Program-made: the position numbers and the translations under genes
Notes under the pieces: model-generated
Told to the model about the DNA's origin: nothing
The model's database searches: none
What the model saw: the letters and a program-made list of their open reading frames with translations, nothing else
Shown here: in pieces, positions 54,400 through 63,722 of the stretch
Numbering within the stretch: the first letter of the stretch is position 1
Layout: every line of letters begins with the position of its first letter
NCBI RefSeq assembly: GCF_004022465.1
Contig: NZ_SAVA01000002.1
Span: forward strand, 434,001-498,000
Length of the DNA: 64,000 nt
Direction of reading: 5' to 3'
Source: Rhodobacter huangdaonensis
Lineage (GTDB): Bacteria; Pseudomonadota; Alphaproteobacteria; Rhodobacterales; Rhodobacteraceae

Positions 54400-56439
54400 T
54401 TACTTTATCTTCTTGGCAATGTAGTTGGCCCTCGCCCTGATACCTTTATCCTGCGCATCCTCAATCTGCCTTTGCACTTCAGCAAGATATCTCCTTCCAC
54501 GGCCGCTCTGAGCTGCTTCGTCGATCAGCGAGATCGCGAGAGCGCTATCGTCCGTGAGACGTCCAAATGTCTCTGGATCGAGGTGGCGATCGACGAAGGC
54601 GTTTACGACGGTTTCTCTGAACCGCGCGCAATTGTCCCATGCGAACCATCCACCCCAATCGAGCCGCTCGGTTACGAGACGCTCAGCGTCGCGTGGCAAA
54701 CGGTTCTGCTCGAGCGCACGATAGACAGTTGCATAGGCGAAGCGGATGAGTTCTGCCTGCGATCGCGACCTTCGGCCGAGCGCGCGAGAGACCAGAAAAG
54801 CCGAAAGGAAGTCCTCGTCCGGCTGACTGACATCATTTCTAGCGGCGCGCTCCGCGATTAGCCATGGATCCTCCCCATAATCGTTCGGCACGCCATCCGG
54901 CTCGCTCATCCGGGCCAACCGAATGACTATTGCACGGTCGCCGATGCGCCCAGAGGCAAGCACACCCGCTGCAACCTCGGATCTATTCGCCAATGCCCTC
55001 AACCACGCGTCGAAGGCCGGTCGACCGATCGCGTTGGCAAGGACCGCCGCAAGCGGCTCCGGTTGCATCCTCGCGATAATCACTGGGGCGGCTGCGTCGA
55101 CTCCAGCTTCTAACAGCGCTGGGGCGACCCGCTCCGCCTGATCGGCGTCGACATCGGCCAAAAGATCGACATCCACGGAGTCCAGTAGCCAGAATTCCGC
55201 GCGGGACATGACGTCGGGGCGGCGGGCGGCAACGCGGTGCGTCAGATGTGGGGCGGCGGTGAGCCCTCTCACGAGTTCATCCGCGGACAGGGCCAAGAGA
55301 GCTTCGCTCGCTCCTTGTCCAATCGCTCCGCCGGAACTCAAGGCGTCGAAGAAACGATCGGGTGACCGACGCCAAAGCGTCATGGCGATCCGCTCGGCGG
55401 AGATGGCCGGATCGGCCTGCCCGCCGGTCTGCTCAAGAGACTCGACGACGAAGTCGAACACCGCGTCATCAAGATCTTCGACTTCCTCGACCGCCCTGCG
55501 CGCCACAAGCGCCCTCACCGATCGCGCTTGACGTGAGCCAAACGGGTCGAGGCTAGCGAGGGCCGAAACCGCCGCCCGCAAATCAGGACGGCCGCCTGAG
55601 AAGAGCGACGAGTACATCCTGCAAAAGGGGAGCATCACCTGACGACCGCCTTCGACATCGCCGCCGGTTCTGCGGAGGAACTCCCGCATCTGGGTCGGTT
55701 CGCTGGCCTCCAGGTCGACAAGCAGCGGCTTCAGCGCTGCCTCCAATCCGACGTCGGATGGAACGATGGAGTCCGGAAATTTCGAGCGTATATGCCGGTC
55801 GAGCGAGGGCGTGAGCAGGATGTCCAATCTGGCCCCCTTCTTCGAACGATCCATTCCCGCCAAGGTGCAGAAGCCAAAAGTGCGACGGAGGCGAGGCCAT
55901 TGCTGCATCCATATCGCCGTCAGCAAGCGCTCGTCCGCCTCGGCATCGTCGGCCTCCGCAACGATCACGCCGTCCGGCTTGGCATACAGGGCGTTGACGA
56001 TGTCACGCTCGCGCTGCGCCAACGGGACGCCGCGCGTCAACGCGTTTCCGGGCGAAATCCCCTTCGGCACCGAATAGTCTGTCGTTTTCTGCGCCCCCTC
56101 AGGCCGCCTAAACAGGGCGAGCAGCCCCGTTGCCGACTTCAACGCAGCCAGGTCAGCGTTCTCAATGATGAGCGAATGCGTCCAAACGCATCCCGGCCGC
56201 GGCATCTCCGGCGCCGCCCAAGTGCGGGCAAGAACATATCTACCGGCGCCTTCAAGGGGATATCCAGTAAGATAGCCCGAGACCTCAGGTTTCACGCCAG
56301 CTCCGGAGAGATCGCTCATCACGATCATCGTCCGCGCGTCGGCGCTGGTCAGCGACACCGAACTTGCGATCAGGCGGTGTCCGTCATTGTAACCATGCAG
56401 AGCCTGATGGATCGTTGGCGTCATCGGCCGATCAGCCAT
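54400..56439 (-). CDS. GAP1-type GTPase-associated protein
   Basis: A 679-residue large protein whose start matches the GAP1 N1-domain hallmark (HQALHGYNDGHRLIASS), followed by a typical N1 region with LTGYPLEGAGRYVLARTW and CVWTHSLIIE. The middle, around residues 150-330, is the putative GAP1-M portion with LRRTFGFCTLAG. The last 330 residues, mostly helical, form the GAP1-C-like effector/adaptor region. In comparative genomics GAP1 proteins accompany double GTPases in predicted conflict systems. Its biochemical role is unknown. The start overlaps the preceding GTPase gene by 19 nt. It is the last gene of a five-gene operon. Confidence 0.8.
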   Translation of the reverse strand: MADRPMTPTIHQALHGYNDGHRLIASSVSLTSADARTMIVMSDLSGAGVKPEVSGYLTGYPLEGAGRYVLARTWAAPEMPRPGCVWTHSLIIENADLAALKSATGLLALFRRPEGAQKTTDYSVPKGISPGNALTRGVPLAQRERDIVNALYAKPDGVIVAEADDAEADERLLTAIWMQQWPRLRRTFGFCTLAGMDRSKKGARLDILLTPSLDRHIRSKFPDSIVPSDVGLEAALKPLLVDLEASEPTQMREFLRRTGGDVEGGRQVMLPFCRMYSSLFSGGRPDLRAAVSALASLDPFGSRQARSVRALVARRAVEEVEDLDDAVFDFVVESLEQTGGQADPAISAERIAMTLWRRSPDRFFDALSSGGAIGQGASEALLALSADELVRGLTAAPHLTHRVAARRPDVMSRAEFWLLDSVDVDLLADVDADQAERVAPALLEAGVDAAAPVIIARMQPEPLAAVLANAIGRPAFDAWLRALANRSEVAAGVLASGRIGDRAIVIRLARMSEPDGVPNDYGEDPWLIAERAARNDVSQPDEDFLSAFLVSRALGRRSRSQAELIRFAYATVYRALEQNRLPRDAERLVTERLDWGGWFAWDNCARFRETVVNAFVDRHLDPETFGRLTDDSALAISLIDEAAQSGRGRRYLAEVQRQIEDAQDKGIRARANYIAKKIK

Positions 56440-57284
56440 TCCAACGGCAGAGTTATGTCCGTGCTCTCCGTCCTTCCATCCATGACCTTGATGCGATCGG
56501 AGGGACGATCCAGCTCACGCAGCGCAGCGGTTGCCTCGAGCTGCTCGCCCTTGTCCTGATCCTCGTAGACACCACCTTGTGCGCTCACCCCCCAGACGCG
56601 CCATGTCCAGGGATCGCGCCCGTTCCGCAGATACTGGTCCAGAAGTGGCAGCTTCGTGGAAAGAATTTGCTCAGGATCGAGCCCATCGCCTGCGACCTCG
56701 TCCCATGCGGAAATGAGCACCGCCAGCCGGCGAGGCCCCACGAATAGATTGCCAGTCATCAGGAATTGGAGAAGCTCGACAACCTGCACCTGCGTGGGTG
56801 CAAGATGGGGGCTCCAATCGACCAGATCCGCTGCGGGCGGATCGATCCCGGCACCCTTGACTATGGCCATCTGCTCGACGATCCATGCGGGAAACTTGAT
56901 CGTATCCCCGTTTACGATCAGCACGATAGACGTCGCCCTCAACGTCCCGACCATCGCCTCGTCGACCTCGCGCTTCTCCCACATCCCGCTGAAGTCCTCT
57001 CCCGGCATGTCGGGAAAGGACACTTCCACCGAGTGGCCCTGCGCGGTCTTCAAACGCATCGAGACGATTTTCATCCCATTCGTCTGCGTGCGTTGCTGCT
57101 TCTTTCCCGCGCGCCACCGCTTGGCAAGTGCGCTGACGTGCTCGTAGTTTCCTTGGCTGAGGCCGTCAAACTTCAACGCCGTCACAGAGCCGGCCTCCCG
57201 CACCATGTGCCAGATGGCAGCGAGAAGGGTCGTCTTGCCTGATTCCGGAAGGCCGATGATCGATATTTCGGAATCGCCGCTCAT
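56421..57284 (-). CDS. Double-GTPase 1-type GTPase
   Basis: A 287-residue GTPase with P-loop IIGLPESGKTTLLAAIWHMV (G1) and DMPGEDF (G3, DxxG). The usual NKxD is replaced by a SAWDEV segment (residues about 191-196), so base recognition may be altered. The nearest named family is double-GTPase 1 (DO-GTPase1) in GAP1-linked systems. A cytosolic trigger/switch protein is the likely role. Its start overlaps the stop of the other GTPase by 4 nt, and it overlaps the GAP1 gene by 19 nt. Confidence 0.8.
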   Translation of the reverse strand: MSGDSEISIIGLPESGKTTLLAAIWHMVREAGSVTALKFDGLSQGNYEHVSALAKRWRAGKKQQRTQTNGMKIVSMRLKTAQGHSVEVSFPDMPGEDFSGMWEKREVDEAMVGTLRATSIVLIVNGDTIKFPAWIVEQMAIVKGAGIDPPAADLVDWSPHLAPTQVQVVELLQFLMTGNLFVGPRRLAVLISAWDEVAGDGLDPEQILSTKLPLLDQYLRNGRDPWTWRVWGVSAQGGVYEDQDKGEQLEATAALRELDRPSDRIKVMDGRTESTDITLPLEWLIGR

Positions 57285-58312
57285 CCAGCAGTCTCCTCGT
57301 TCGCATCCAGAAGATCTATCATCCGACCGCTCTCCGATTTTCGGCGCGGAACTGCACTCGGCGCCGGTACGGCCTCAAGCCAATAGAGCAAAAGCCGATC
57401 GACCCCTTCTCCTCGCTTCACTTGAGTTGATTCCTTGGGCGACGCGGCAATGATGAAACTGCCGATCTCGCCGAGATAGCCGCCGTGTTTGAGCCTCACG
57501 GACTCGACCAGTTCGTCAAAATCACGGTGGGCGCGATCCACATGGGCGGAGGCAAGTACCGAGTCTTTCTTCGTCAGGACGATGGCCAGATGACAACCAG
57601 GGCGAAGGGAGCGCGCCTCGACCAAGGCATCGACGATCTGAGGTGTCGCGGCCTTGGCCTCGTGCCGATGCTCCGACGAGACCAAGTGCTCGCCGTTCAC
57701 GAGAAGGGTGACCACATCGGCGCGCCTGATCTCAAAGAGGTCGCCAGCACGTGCGAGATCGTCCGCAGCGGCAAGGTAATCCTCACCAGACCGATCGCCA
57801 ATGAAGAGGGAGACGACCTCGCCTTCGGACGGTCGGAGGTCGAGATGGAAAAACGTTGCCTCCGCCCCGGCGCTCGTCCGCTCGGTGTGCGGCGCATCCC
57901 TGCGCGATGCAGCACGCGCATCGTGGCATATCTTCTCGAAGCCGATCAACGTGGACGAACCCGCAAAGCCCACACCAGCCACGGGACCACCCTGTAGAAG
58001 ATCGTACACGCCTGCCACCAAGCTGGTCTTTCCAGCATCATTGGGGCCGATGATGCCTATCGTCCGTGACACACGGCGGCATTGCAACGCTGAAGCATCC
58101 TCCCGATCGAGCGCATCGCCCAGTGAAAGGTTAAGCACCGCCGGCTGCGTGGCGGAGACGGCCTTTTCCTCCACCTCCTCGATGTCTTCGATGTCCTCGA
58201 CACTGAGGCGCGTCGCATGCGGGCACTCGTCAAGTGGCAGGCCCTCGACGCACTTGCCATCGACCGCGACCTTGCATTCCTCGTTCGAGCATCCCGTCGG
58301 TTTGGAAGCCAT
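57281..58312 (-). CDS. Double-GTPase 2-type GTPase with N-terminal Cys cluster
   Basis: A 343-residue GTPase with an N-terminal Cys-rich segment (CSNEEC...C...CPH), probably zinc-binding. A spacer of acidic residues follows (VEDIEDIEEVEEK). The GTPase core begins IGIIGPNDAGKTSLVAGVYDLL, DRSGEDYL supplies G3, and VLTKKDSV supplies G4. It fits DO-GTPase2 of the same conflict systems. The presence of two different GTPases in one operon is the defining property of that class. It sits 4 nt after the helical gene. Confidence 0.8.
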   Translation of the reverse strand: MASKPTGCSNEECKVAVDGKCVEGLPLDECPHATRLSVEDIEDIEEVEEKAVSATQPAVLNLSLGDALDREDASALQCRRVSRTIGIIGPNDAGKTSLVAGVYDLLQGGPVAGVGFAGSSTLIGFEKICHDARAASRRDAPHTERTSAGAEATFFHLDLRPSEGEVVSLFIGDRSGEDYLAAADDLARAGDLFEIRRADVVTLLVNGEHLVSSEHRHEAKAATPQIVDALVEARSLRPGCHLAIVLTKKDSVLASAHVDRAHRDFDELVESVRLKHGGYLGEIGSFIIAASPKESTQVKRGEGVDRLLLYWLEAVPAPSAVPRRKSESGRMIDLLDANEETAG

Positions 58313-58316
58313 CGCC

Positions 58317-59411
58317 TCAGGTACCCACGTAGAGGAAGACGTGCTCGCGGTAAAAGAGTTCGGCGAGCGTCACAGCAGGTAGCTGCAGATCGACCGGCAA
58401 TCCAGTCAACCCCGCCCACGTCGCCTGCCAGGTGTCTGTCGATTCAAGTTCAGCCCGCTGCTCAAGCGCGAAGTGGATCGGCGTCGTCACCGGGGACACG
58501 AGCGTCGAGACCGACACCTCCGTCGCCCATTTGGCGCTGGGTGCGTTGACAGCGTCCACCAGCTTCAACTTCGTTGTCCCAACGCCCGCCCGGAGCAGCA
58601 GCGCACGGACAGAGCCGGGGCCCGGCGAGACAGCCGTCATCTTGGCGAGTTCATGCGCCAGAGTCAAAGGAAGCAGCTTATCCTCGATCTTCGCGAAGGG
58701 TTTCTCGCTGACGTGGCTGTACCCACCCGTCAGCCACCACAGCATCTGCAACTCCTCCTCGTCGAGCTCTTGCCGATCGTGCAACACCTTGACGACCCGG
58801 TTCTGATCCGACACGACACGTTCGATGGCGGCGGCGGTTGCATCGCGAAGGCGGGCGAACTCAGCCTGGATTTTCCCAGCTTCCATTGCAGCCAAGATTT
58901 CGGCATCGAACTTGTATTCGACCGTCGGTGCTGCAAGCTTGATACTTGCAAATTCTTGCCGCACCTGCTTGCGCTCAGAGAGTTTGACGAGGGCGGCCTC
59001 GGCAAGTCCCGCGAGGTCCATCGGCAGTTCAGGCTTGCGGGAGCTACCCATCGAGGCCGTCGTCACCAATAGAGCCGCATCCGGCATGTTCGGTGCCAGC
59101 CGAGCAAGAACTGCCGCGGCGAGCACCTGTAGTTCGCGAGCGGAATGGGTCGGATCGAACGCGGTGTCACCGCCCGAGATCGTCTGCACGAGCTTCGAAT
59201 GAACGGCGGCCAGCGTCTCGCTTTTCCTTCCCGACGCTGGTATAGGCGTTGGGAAGGCAAGCCGGGTCAACACTTCGACGGTTTCGTAATCCGCGGTCGC
59301 GGCCACTTCCACCACGCCGTTCCAACGCTGCTCCCGTCGCGCACCCTCATCCATGAACGCCTCGGCGTACCAGCGGGCGAAGTCAGCGGTCATCTGAGGC
59401 GGTCTGGTCAT
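58317..59411 (-). CDS. GASH-like all-helical GTPase-system protein
   Basis: A 364-residue mostly helical protein, rich in Ala, Glu and Leu. It begins MTADFARWYAEAFMDEGARREQ and has long amphipathic helices such as ILAAMEAGKIQAEFARLRDA. WWLTGGYSHVSEKPFAKIEDKLLPLTLAHELAKMT occupies residues about 225-260. It fits the GTPase-associated system helical (GASH) family by context and composition, though I cannot run a profile search. It lies between the phosphoesterase (2 nt) and the second GTPase (4 nt). Confidence 0.6.
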   Translation of the reverse strand: MTRPPQMTADFARWYAEAFMDEGARREQRWNGVVEVAATADYETVEVLTRLAFPTPIPASGRKSETLAAVHSKLVQTISGGDTAFDPTHSARELQVLAAAVLARLAPNMPDAALLVTTASMGSSRKPELPMDLAGLAEAALVKLSERKQVRQEFASIKLAAPTVEYKFDAEILAAMEAGKIQAEFARLRDATAAAIERVVSDQNRVVKVLHDRQELDEEELQMLWWLTGGYSHVSEKPFAKIEDKLLPLTLAHELAKMTAVSPGPGSVRALLLRAGVGTTKLKLVDAVNAPSAKWATEVSVSTLVSPVTTPIHFALEQRAELESTDTWQATWAGLTGLPVDLQLPAVTLAELFYREHVFLYVGT

Positions 59412-59413
59412 GA

Positions 59414-60715
59414 TCAGTTCTCCAGCTTGGCGACCGCGGCCGCGACGTCATTGATCTGCTTTCGCTCGCCTGCCCGAATGAGCGCCCGCCCGTAACGCTC
59501 CGGTTCGGGAAGCAGCATCTCGCCCTCTTCCAGAAGGCCCAAATCTTGCGCTATCGTGCGCCGCTGGCCGCTTGTCAGCCGCCAGAAGCGATAGAGCAAG
59601 TCCCGCGTATCAGCTTCACCCATGGCAGCCTCTGCATCCGGCACCGCAGCCGCCTCGATTATCTCGCCAACGACAGCTACCTCGGAAATTGCGTTCGGAA
59701 CACCTATAACAGGGAGATCGGCTTCCACCGGAATAGGGATGTTCGTGCGGAAAACGGGCTGACCCTGGTTATTCGTAATCGCGACGAAGATCTCCGGCGC
59801 GTCCTGCAGGCGTCTCTGGTGCAGTTCGACCCTGATGTGCCGCGCGGTGCCTTCCCCGGCCACTTCCAGATCAATGAGATTGTAGCCCGGCTGATAGGGT
59901 TGTTCCCCGCGAGAAGGATTGACCGCGCCCGCGCCGATGCGGACGTATGTGTCCGCCAAGACCGCGCGCTGCTTGTGCTTGTGCCCGAAGAGGTGGAAAG
60001 CGGCGCGGTTCGTGAGTACGTCGTCCACGTCCTCCCCATCCGACAGCCAGTCGAGCGGATGATGAACCAGGACTAGGTTCGCCGTATTGGGCACCGGATC
60101 TAGAACGGTCTGCCTGGGGCTAAGATAGAGGCTGCCCGACACGTCATCCTCGCCGTCCTTGCCGGACAGAAGAGTGGACGTGAGACCGAAGATGCGCAGC
60201 GTCACGCCGCCATTCAGATCAACGTCCTGATGCCAGAACGGCTTCTCTGGCCAGATGTTGCAGCCAAGCGGTGCCGCGAAGACATTGTATTCGGCATGAG
60301 GCTCTAGGAGCGACTGGCCGCTATCCTCATGGGCGAGCTGTTGGCTCAACCTCCATTCCCGCTGATGCTTCGGTGCGGACGCGATCATGTGCTGCGCTGA
60401 CTGCGTCGGGATGTTCTGCCTCACAATAGCACGATCGACATCGTGATTGCCCGGCACGACGAAGATGCGCTCCATTGGACAACCCGAGATCTGCGCCAAC
60501 TGCAGGATCCACTTCCAGGCGGTCTCGTACTCGTCCCTGGCACCCTTGAATGCCACGTCGCCTCCGATGAGAATGGCACCGACGTCACCAAGCAGTTCGA
60601 CCTGCCTCATGAGATCCCGCATCATTCTCGTCCGGATCGGAAAATCGGGATCCTGCTGCGGATCCAAGCACTGAGGCGACTTAAAATGAATGTCGGAAAT
60701 GTGCAGTATTAGCAT
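59414..60715 (-). CDS. Calcineurin-like phosphoesterase with C-terminal adaptor domain
   Basis: A 433-residue metallophosphoesterase. Metal ligands lie in LHISDIHF, LIGGDVAFKG, VVPGNHDVD, LVLVHHPLDWL and HLFGHKHKQ, a full calcineurin-like set (residues 1-250). The next 130 residues are beta-rich. The last 65 (LLYRFWRLTSGQRRTIAQDL ... RALIRAGERKQINDV) form a helical domain that resembles the GTPase-associated adaptor (GAD) domain. It is the first gene of the operon. ATG 60715 is taken; a TTG at 60727 is possible. Substrate unknown: nucleotide or nucleic-acid phosphodiesters are likely. Confidence 0.85.
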   Translation of the reverse strand: MLILHISDIHFKSPQCLDPQQDPDFPIRTRMMRDLMRQVELLGDVGAILIGGDVAFKGARDEYETAWKWILQLAQISGCPMERIFVVPGNHDVDRAIVRQNIPTQSAQHMIASAPKHQREWRLSQQLAHEDSGQSLLEPHAEYNVFAAPLGCNIWPEKPFWHQDVDLNGGVTLRIFGLTSTLLSGKDGEDDVSGSLYLSPRQTVLDPVPNTANLVLVHHPLDWLSDGEDVDDVLTNRAAFHLFGHKHKQRAVLADTYVRIGAGAVNPSRGEQPYQPGYNLIDLEVAGEGTARHIRVELHQRRLQDAPEIFVAITNNQGQPVFRTNIPIPVEADLPVIGVPNAISEVAVVGEIIEAAAVPDAEAAMGEADTRDLLYRFWRLTSGQRRTIAQDLGLLEEGEMLLPEPERYGRALIRAGERKQINDVAAAVAKLEN

Positions 60716-60727
60716 CGACGCGATCAA

Positions 60728-61019
60728 TTCCCCCTCACCTCGACCCAGCCCGGTTCAAAGTGTAAAGCTGTGATATCTCATTTGCCACAAACTGCAAGGC
60801 GGTGTTGAGAGGGCTCGTGGTCGGGTAAGTTTGGCTATCATTATCAGGAGCAACATAGTAATCAGACGCCAAGCCTGCCAAATCACGGCAAATCTACTTC
60901 GCGCCAAAAACGTGGCAGGTTCTGGCGGGAACTGCCATAGTAGCAACTGCTATCCAAGCATTCATGGCAAGCATCCGCCAATTGCGCCACGGGCTGTTCG
61001 ACTGACTGCTTTCGCAGCG
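60728..61019. other. Promoter-side region of the GTPase operon
   Basis: This AT-richer stretch holds the start region of the phosphoesterase gene. No gene is seen. Repeated CTGCCAAAT, GGCAAATC, CTGCCATAG and ATGGCAAGC words (about 60877-60970) may be operator half sites. Confidence 0.35.
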
Positions 61020-61562
61020 TCAATGCAACTGCCATGCCTCACCGCCGTCAGACTGCTTCCCGCCCTGAGCTGCTTGACCGGCCTCTCGCCCCGACCGGTT
61101 GCTCTCCGCCCTCTTGGTCGTTGCCGCTAGTCCTATCGAGTGGCAGCTTTCGGTCACCGCTCCGGGGGGCTTGAACGTCCGACATGGGGGGGGGGCGCGA
61201 TGCGATGCGGTTCTGGACCAAGGCCGGCGGGCAGGTGGTGCACGGCCTCGTACGCCGGCGGGAGGTAGAGCGCACGTTGTGCCTGAGTGGGCTGTGAGCC
61301 GAGCAGGCCGCGCGCACCGCGGCCCAGACCTTCGGCACCCGACTTCACCTGATCTGCCAGAACAGGGCTTTGCAGTGCGCAGGTCGAGCTGATACGTCTC
61401 AGTGACTTCGATCAGTATCCACGCAAGAAACTGATCCGGCGCTTGCCGATCATTCACCTGCAGCACGACATGATCGCGCAGCACCACATTGTCGTTCCGG
61501 CCAGAGGCCGCGCGGGACTCTCGAAATCTATCCAGCAGCCCCGGTATTGGTCTCCCCACCAT
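61020..61562 (-). pseudogene. Possible truncated or frameshifted gene
   Basis: From an ATG at 61562, overlapping the DUF2726 gene end, the first 65 residues read like protein (GRNDNVVLRDHVVLQVNDRQ, FLAWILIEVTETYQLDLR). The remainder is Arg/Pro-rich low-quality sequence in which frames alternate. A gene broken by a frameshift near 61390 would explain this. I could not identify a family. Confidence 0.25.
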
Positions 61563-62211
61563 CCTCTTTGTCAGAACCTCCACTGGCCCTGCAATTGCGC
61601 CGGATCGCCCCCGCAATGAGGGCCCGGCGTTCCTCGGCACTGGCATGGTTCTGGATCTCGACCAGCTCGACACCAGCCAGACGCAGCGCCTCTTTCTTCA
61701 CCGCATCACGGCCTGCCGCCGTATCGCCCAGATAGTGCCCGCCACCTTGAAATTCGACTGCGAAAGCGGGATGTCCAAACCCGTCGATAACGAGAAAATC
61801 CACACGCTTCGCCACGAACGCGGAAAACGCCTCCCGGTCTTCGGGCAGCAGATCACCACCGCCTCCGGTTGATAGAAACCCCCCCATCCCGACCTCGGCT
61901 AGAACCCGCGCCCGCGGCGCCCGCGCCCGCAGCTCGCGTTCCAGATCGACCATGACCCTGTAGGCCGTCTTGTTGATCGGCTTCTTCGGCACGATCTTGC
62001 TGCTGCGCAGCGCACTCAACTGTCGGTCCACACTGCCCTTCGGCGCTTCAATCGACACCGGCCTTTGCCAATTGCCCGTTTGTGATGTTGACCAGTTTCG
62101 CGATGACGGACGGAACTTCCCTCTCCTTGATGATCCCCGCCTCTCATTGAGCCAGATCGCGGTCACCCCCACTGCCGCGATCAGCAGAATGAGGCTCAAT
62201 TCTCCATCCAA
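61528..62211 (-). CDS. DUF2726-type protein with N-terminal membrane anchor
   Basis: A 227-residue protein with a hydrophobic N-terminus (LSLILLIAAVGVTAIWL), a basic linker, and a C-terminal domain like DUF2726, a restriction-endonuclease-like fold. VDFLVIDGFGHPAFAVEFQGGGHY supplies the D-(E)-Q type motif, followed by VKKEALRLAGVELVEI. The start is TTG 62211, with GGAGGG at a 6-nt spacing; no ATG is in frame. It may be a nuclease-like accessory gene of the island. Its link to the GTPase operon is unclear. Confidence 0.65.
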   Translation of the reverse strand: MDGELSLILLIAAVGVTAIWLNERRGSSRRGKFRPSSRNWSTSQTGNWQRPVSIEAPKGSVDRQLSALRSSKIVPKKPINKTAYRVMVDLERELRARAPRARVLAEVGMGGFLSTGGGGDLLPEDREAFSAFVAKRVDFLVIDGFGHPAFAVEFQGGGHYLGDTAAGRDAVKKEALRLAGVELVEIQNHASAEERRALIAGAIRRNCRASGGSDKEDGGETNTGAAG

Positions 62212-62677
62212 ATCATACCCTCCAAATACCTATGGCCGCTGGCGGCCCGCAGCGCGGCCATAGGCCGCGTTCCTTCAATCCTGCCTCGCTTGCACTAACT
62301 CCACCAGAAAATCGCATGGCCGAGTCTGCAATGCAGGGCCAACATAGGGTGACGCCACCTGCTATACCAGACCACCATTCCTTCGCTCACTGTCCTCGAA
62401 AGCTCTGTGAAATCAGGCCGGAAGAGAAGAATCACGCCAGAATCTCGGGGCCGGGGCCGGGGCCGGGGGCGGTGGGGCGGCCGTAGAAATTTCGGGAAGC
62501 CAGTCCAGCAGTGTCCGGCCGAGAACCGCTTACTCCGCCTGGATCTGTGTCATGAAGGCCGGCTCCCTATAGGTGCCGAAATGCCGCGAGAACTGCTGGG
62601 CAGCGTAATGACGGTTGCCCTTTTCGGGCATGCGCCCCCCGGCCGGCGAAGGCAGGCCGGGGCGGTCCTTCCAGCCC
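62212..62677. other. Intergenic stretch with a GGGGCC tandem repeat
   Basis: There is no supported gene in 466 bp. A tandem GGGGCC run (three to four units) lies at 62449-62472, probably replication-slippage sequence. The left end still shows features of the accessory island; the right end returns to host-like GC. Confidence 0.45.
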
Positions 62678-62986
62678 CTAGTGAGCGTAATTCGCGGCGA
62701 GCCAGAGGAGGCCCACCATGCCGCCGACGGTGACGATCCAGCTCAGCAGGACGGTGCGCCTCTCGGGCGGGTGGTCCCGCGGGCAGGGTTCGCCGCAGCT
62801 GCAGTAGTTCTCGCCTGCGGGAACGGGCTTGCCGCATGTCGCGCAGATCGTCTGGGCCGCGGGGGCCGCTTTGCCGGGGCTTCCCCCGCGTTCGCCTGAC
62901 GGCGGCGGGGCGTGCCTGGTCGCTTCGGAGGGGGCTGAGCCGCGGGCGGCAGAAGGTTGGCCGGAAGGGCCGGTGTGATGTCGCAT
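62678..62986 (-). CDS. Zinc-ribbon membrane protein
   Basis: This 102-residue protein has a disordered Pro/Ala/Ser N-terminal third, then a zinc ribbon (CATCGKPVPAGENYCSCGEPC) and one C-terminal transmembrane helix (LLSWIVTVGGMVGLLWLA). Family unknown beyond the zinc-ribbon class. The start is not firm because the N-terminus is low complexity. Confidence 0.65.
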   Translation of the reverse strand: MRHHTGPSGQPSAARGSAPSEATRHAPPPSGERGGSPGKAAPAAQTICATCGKPVPAGENYCSCGEPCPRDHPPERRTVLLSWIVTVGGMVGLLWLAANYAH

Positions 62987-63094
62987 GGTGTTTCCGTGGT
63001 GGCATGAACCGCGCGCCCGGGACCGTGGTCGCAGGCGCAGGACCTCCGCCCGGGGCCGTTTTGCCGGCCTTGGCGAAGACGTTTCGACGGTGGT

Positions 63095-63472
63095 TCAGGC
63101 GGCCAGCGGGGGTGCCTGCGAGGCGGGGCGCACCGGGGCGCGCCCGGGCAGCACGTCGAAGGCGTCCTGCGTCCAGTCGGCAAAACGCCATGTAACCGTG
63201 GGGGCCGTCAGCGTGCCGGTGCCAGAGGCCCCCGGGGGCTGTGCCGGCAGGTCGGGGTGAAGGGCTTTCCCGGGGCGCGTGAAGCGAAGCTCGCCGGGCA
63301 GGGCGACATATTGCGCGGCCTTGGCGGCGAAGAAGGGGCTTTCGGAAGCCTGAAGCGGCGCCGGTCCCAGCCCACAGGAGAGGATGAGGAGGAAAATGAA
63401 ACCGAAGACCGCGCGAAGGGCTCGCGCGGCGAGGTCGGATCTCGAGGAGGCGGCCTGCGGAATCATCTGCAC
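63095..63472 (-). CDS. Small secreted protein of unknown function
   Basis: A 125-residue protein with a membrane/signal segment (LRAVFGFIFLLILSCGLGPAPLQA) at residues 19-42 and a predicted beta-rich mature part (FAAKAAQYVALPGELRFTRPGKAL). No family is recognised and the downstream part is Pro-rich. GC and frame quality support coding but not strongly. Confidence 0.45.
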   Translation of the reverse strand: MQMIPQAASSRSDLAARALRAVFGFIFLLILSCGLGPAPLQASESPFFAAKAAQYVALPGELRFTRPGKALHPDLPAQPPGASGTGTLTAPTVTWRFADWTQDAFDVLPGRAPVRPASQAPPLAA

Positions 63473-63722
63473 AGAATAGGGGGCGGCCTGCGGTTCGACA
63501 ATCGCCCGAACATGGCCACGGCGGCGGCCGGCGCCGGCGCGCTGCCGGCCCCGGCTTTCAAGGGGGGCGGCCTTAAAACAGCGCCCGGGGCGTTTACAGC
63601 GGTCGCCGTAAGCCCTTGATTTCGCGACTTTTCGGTTTTGCCCGCTTTACGCCGCAGCCGTTTGAAAATGCGCGGTTATCTTGCTTCTGGTGGGGGTTCC
63701 ACTGCGGCCGTGCCGCGGTCGT

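Noticed and set aside
63257..63619. Plus-strand open frame opposite the small secreted protein
   Set aside because: It is Gly/Arg-rich, has no ribosome site, and overlaps a minus-strand frame with a convincing signal peptide.
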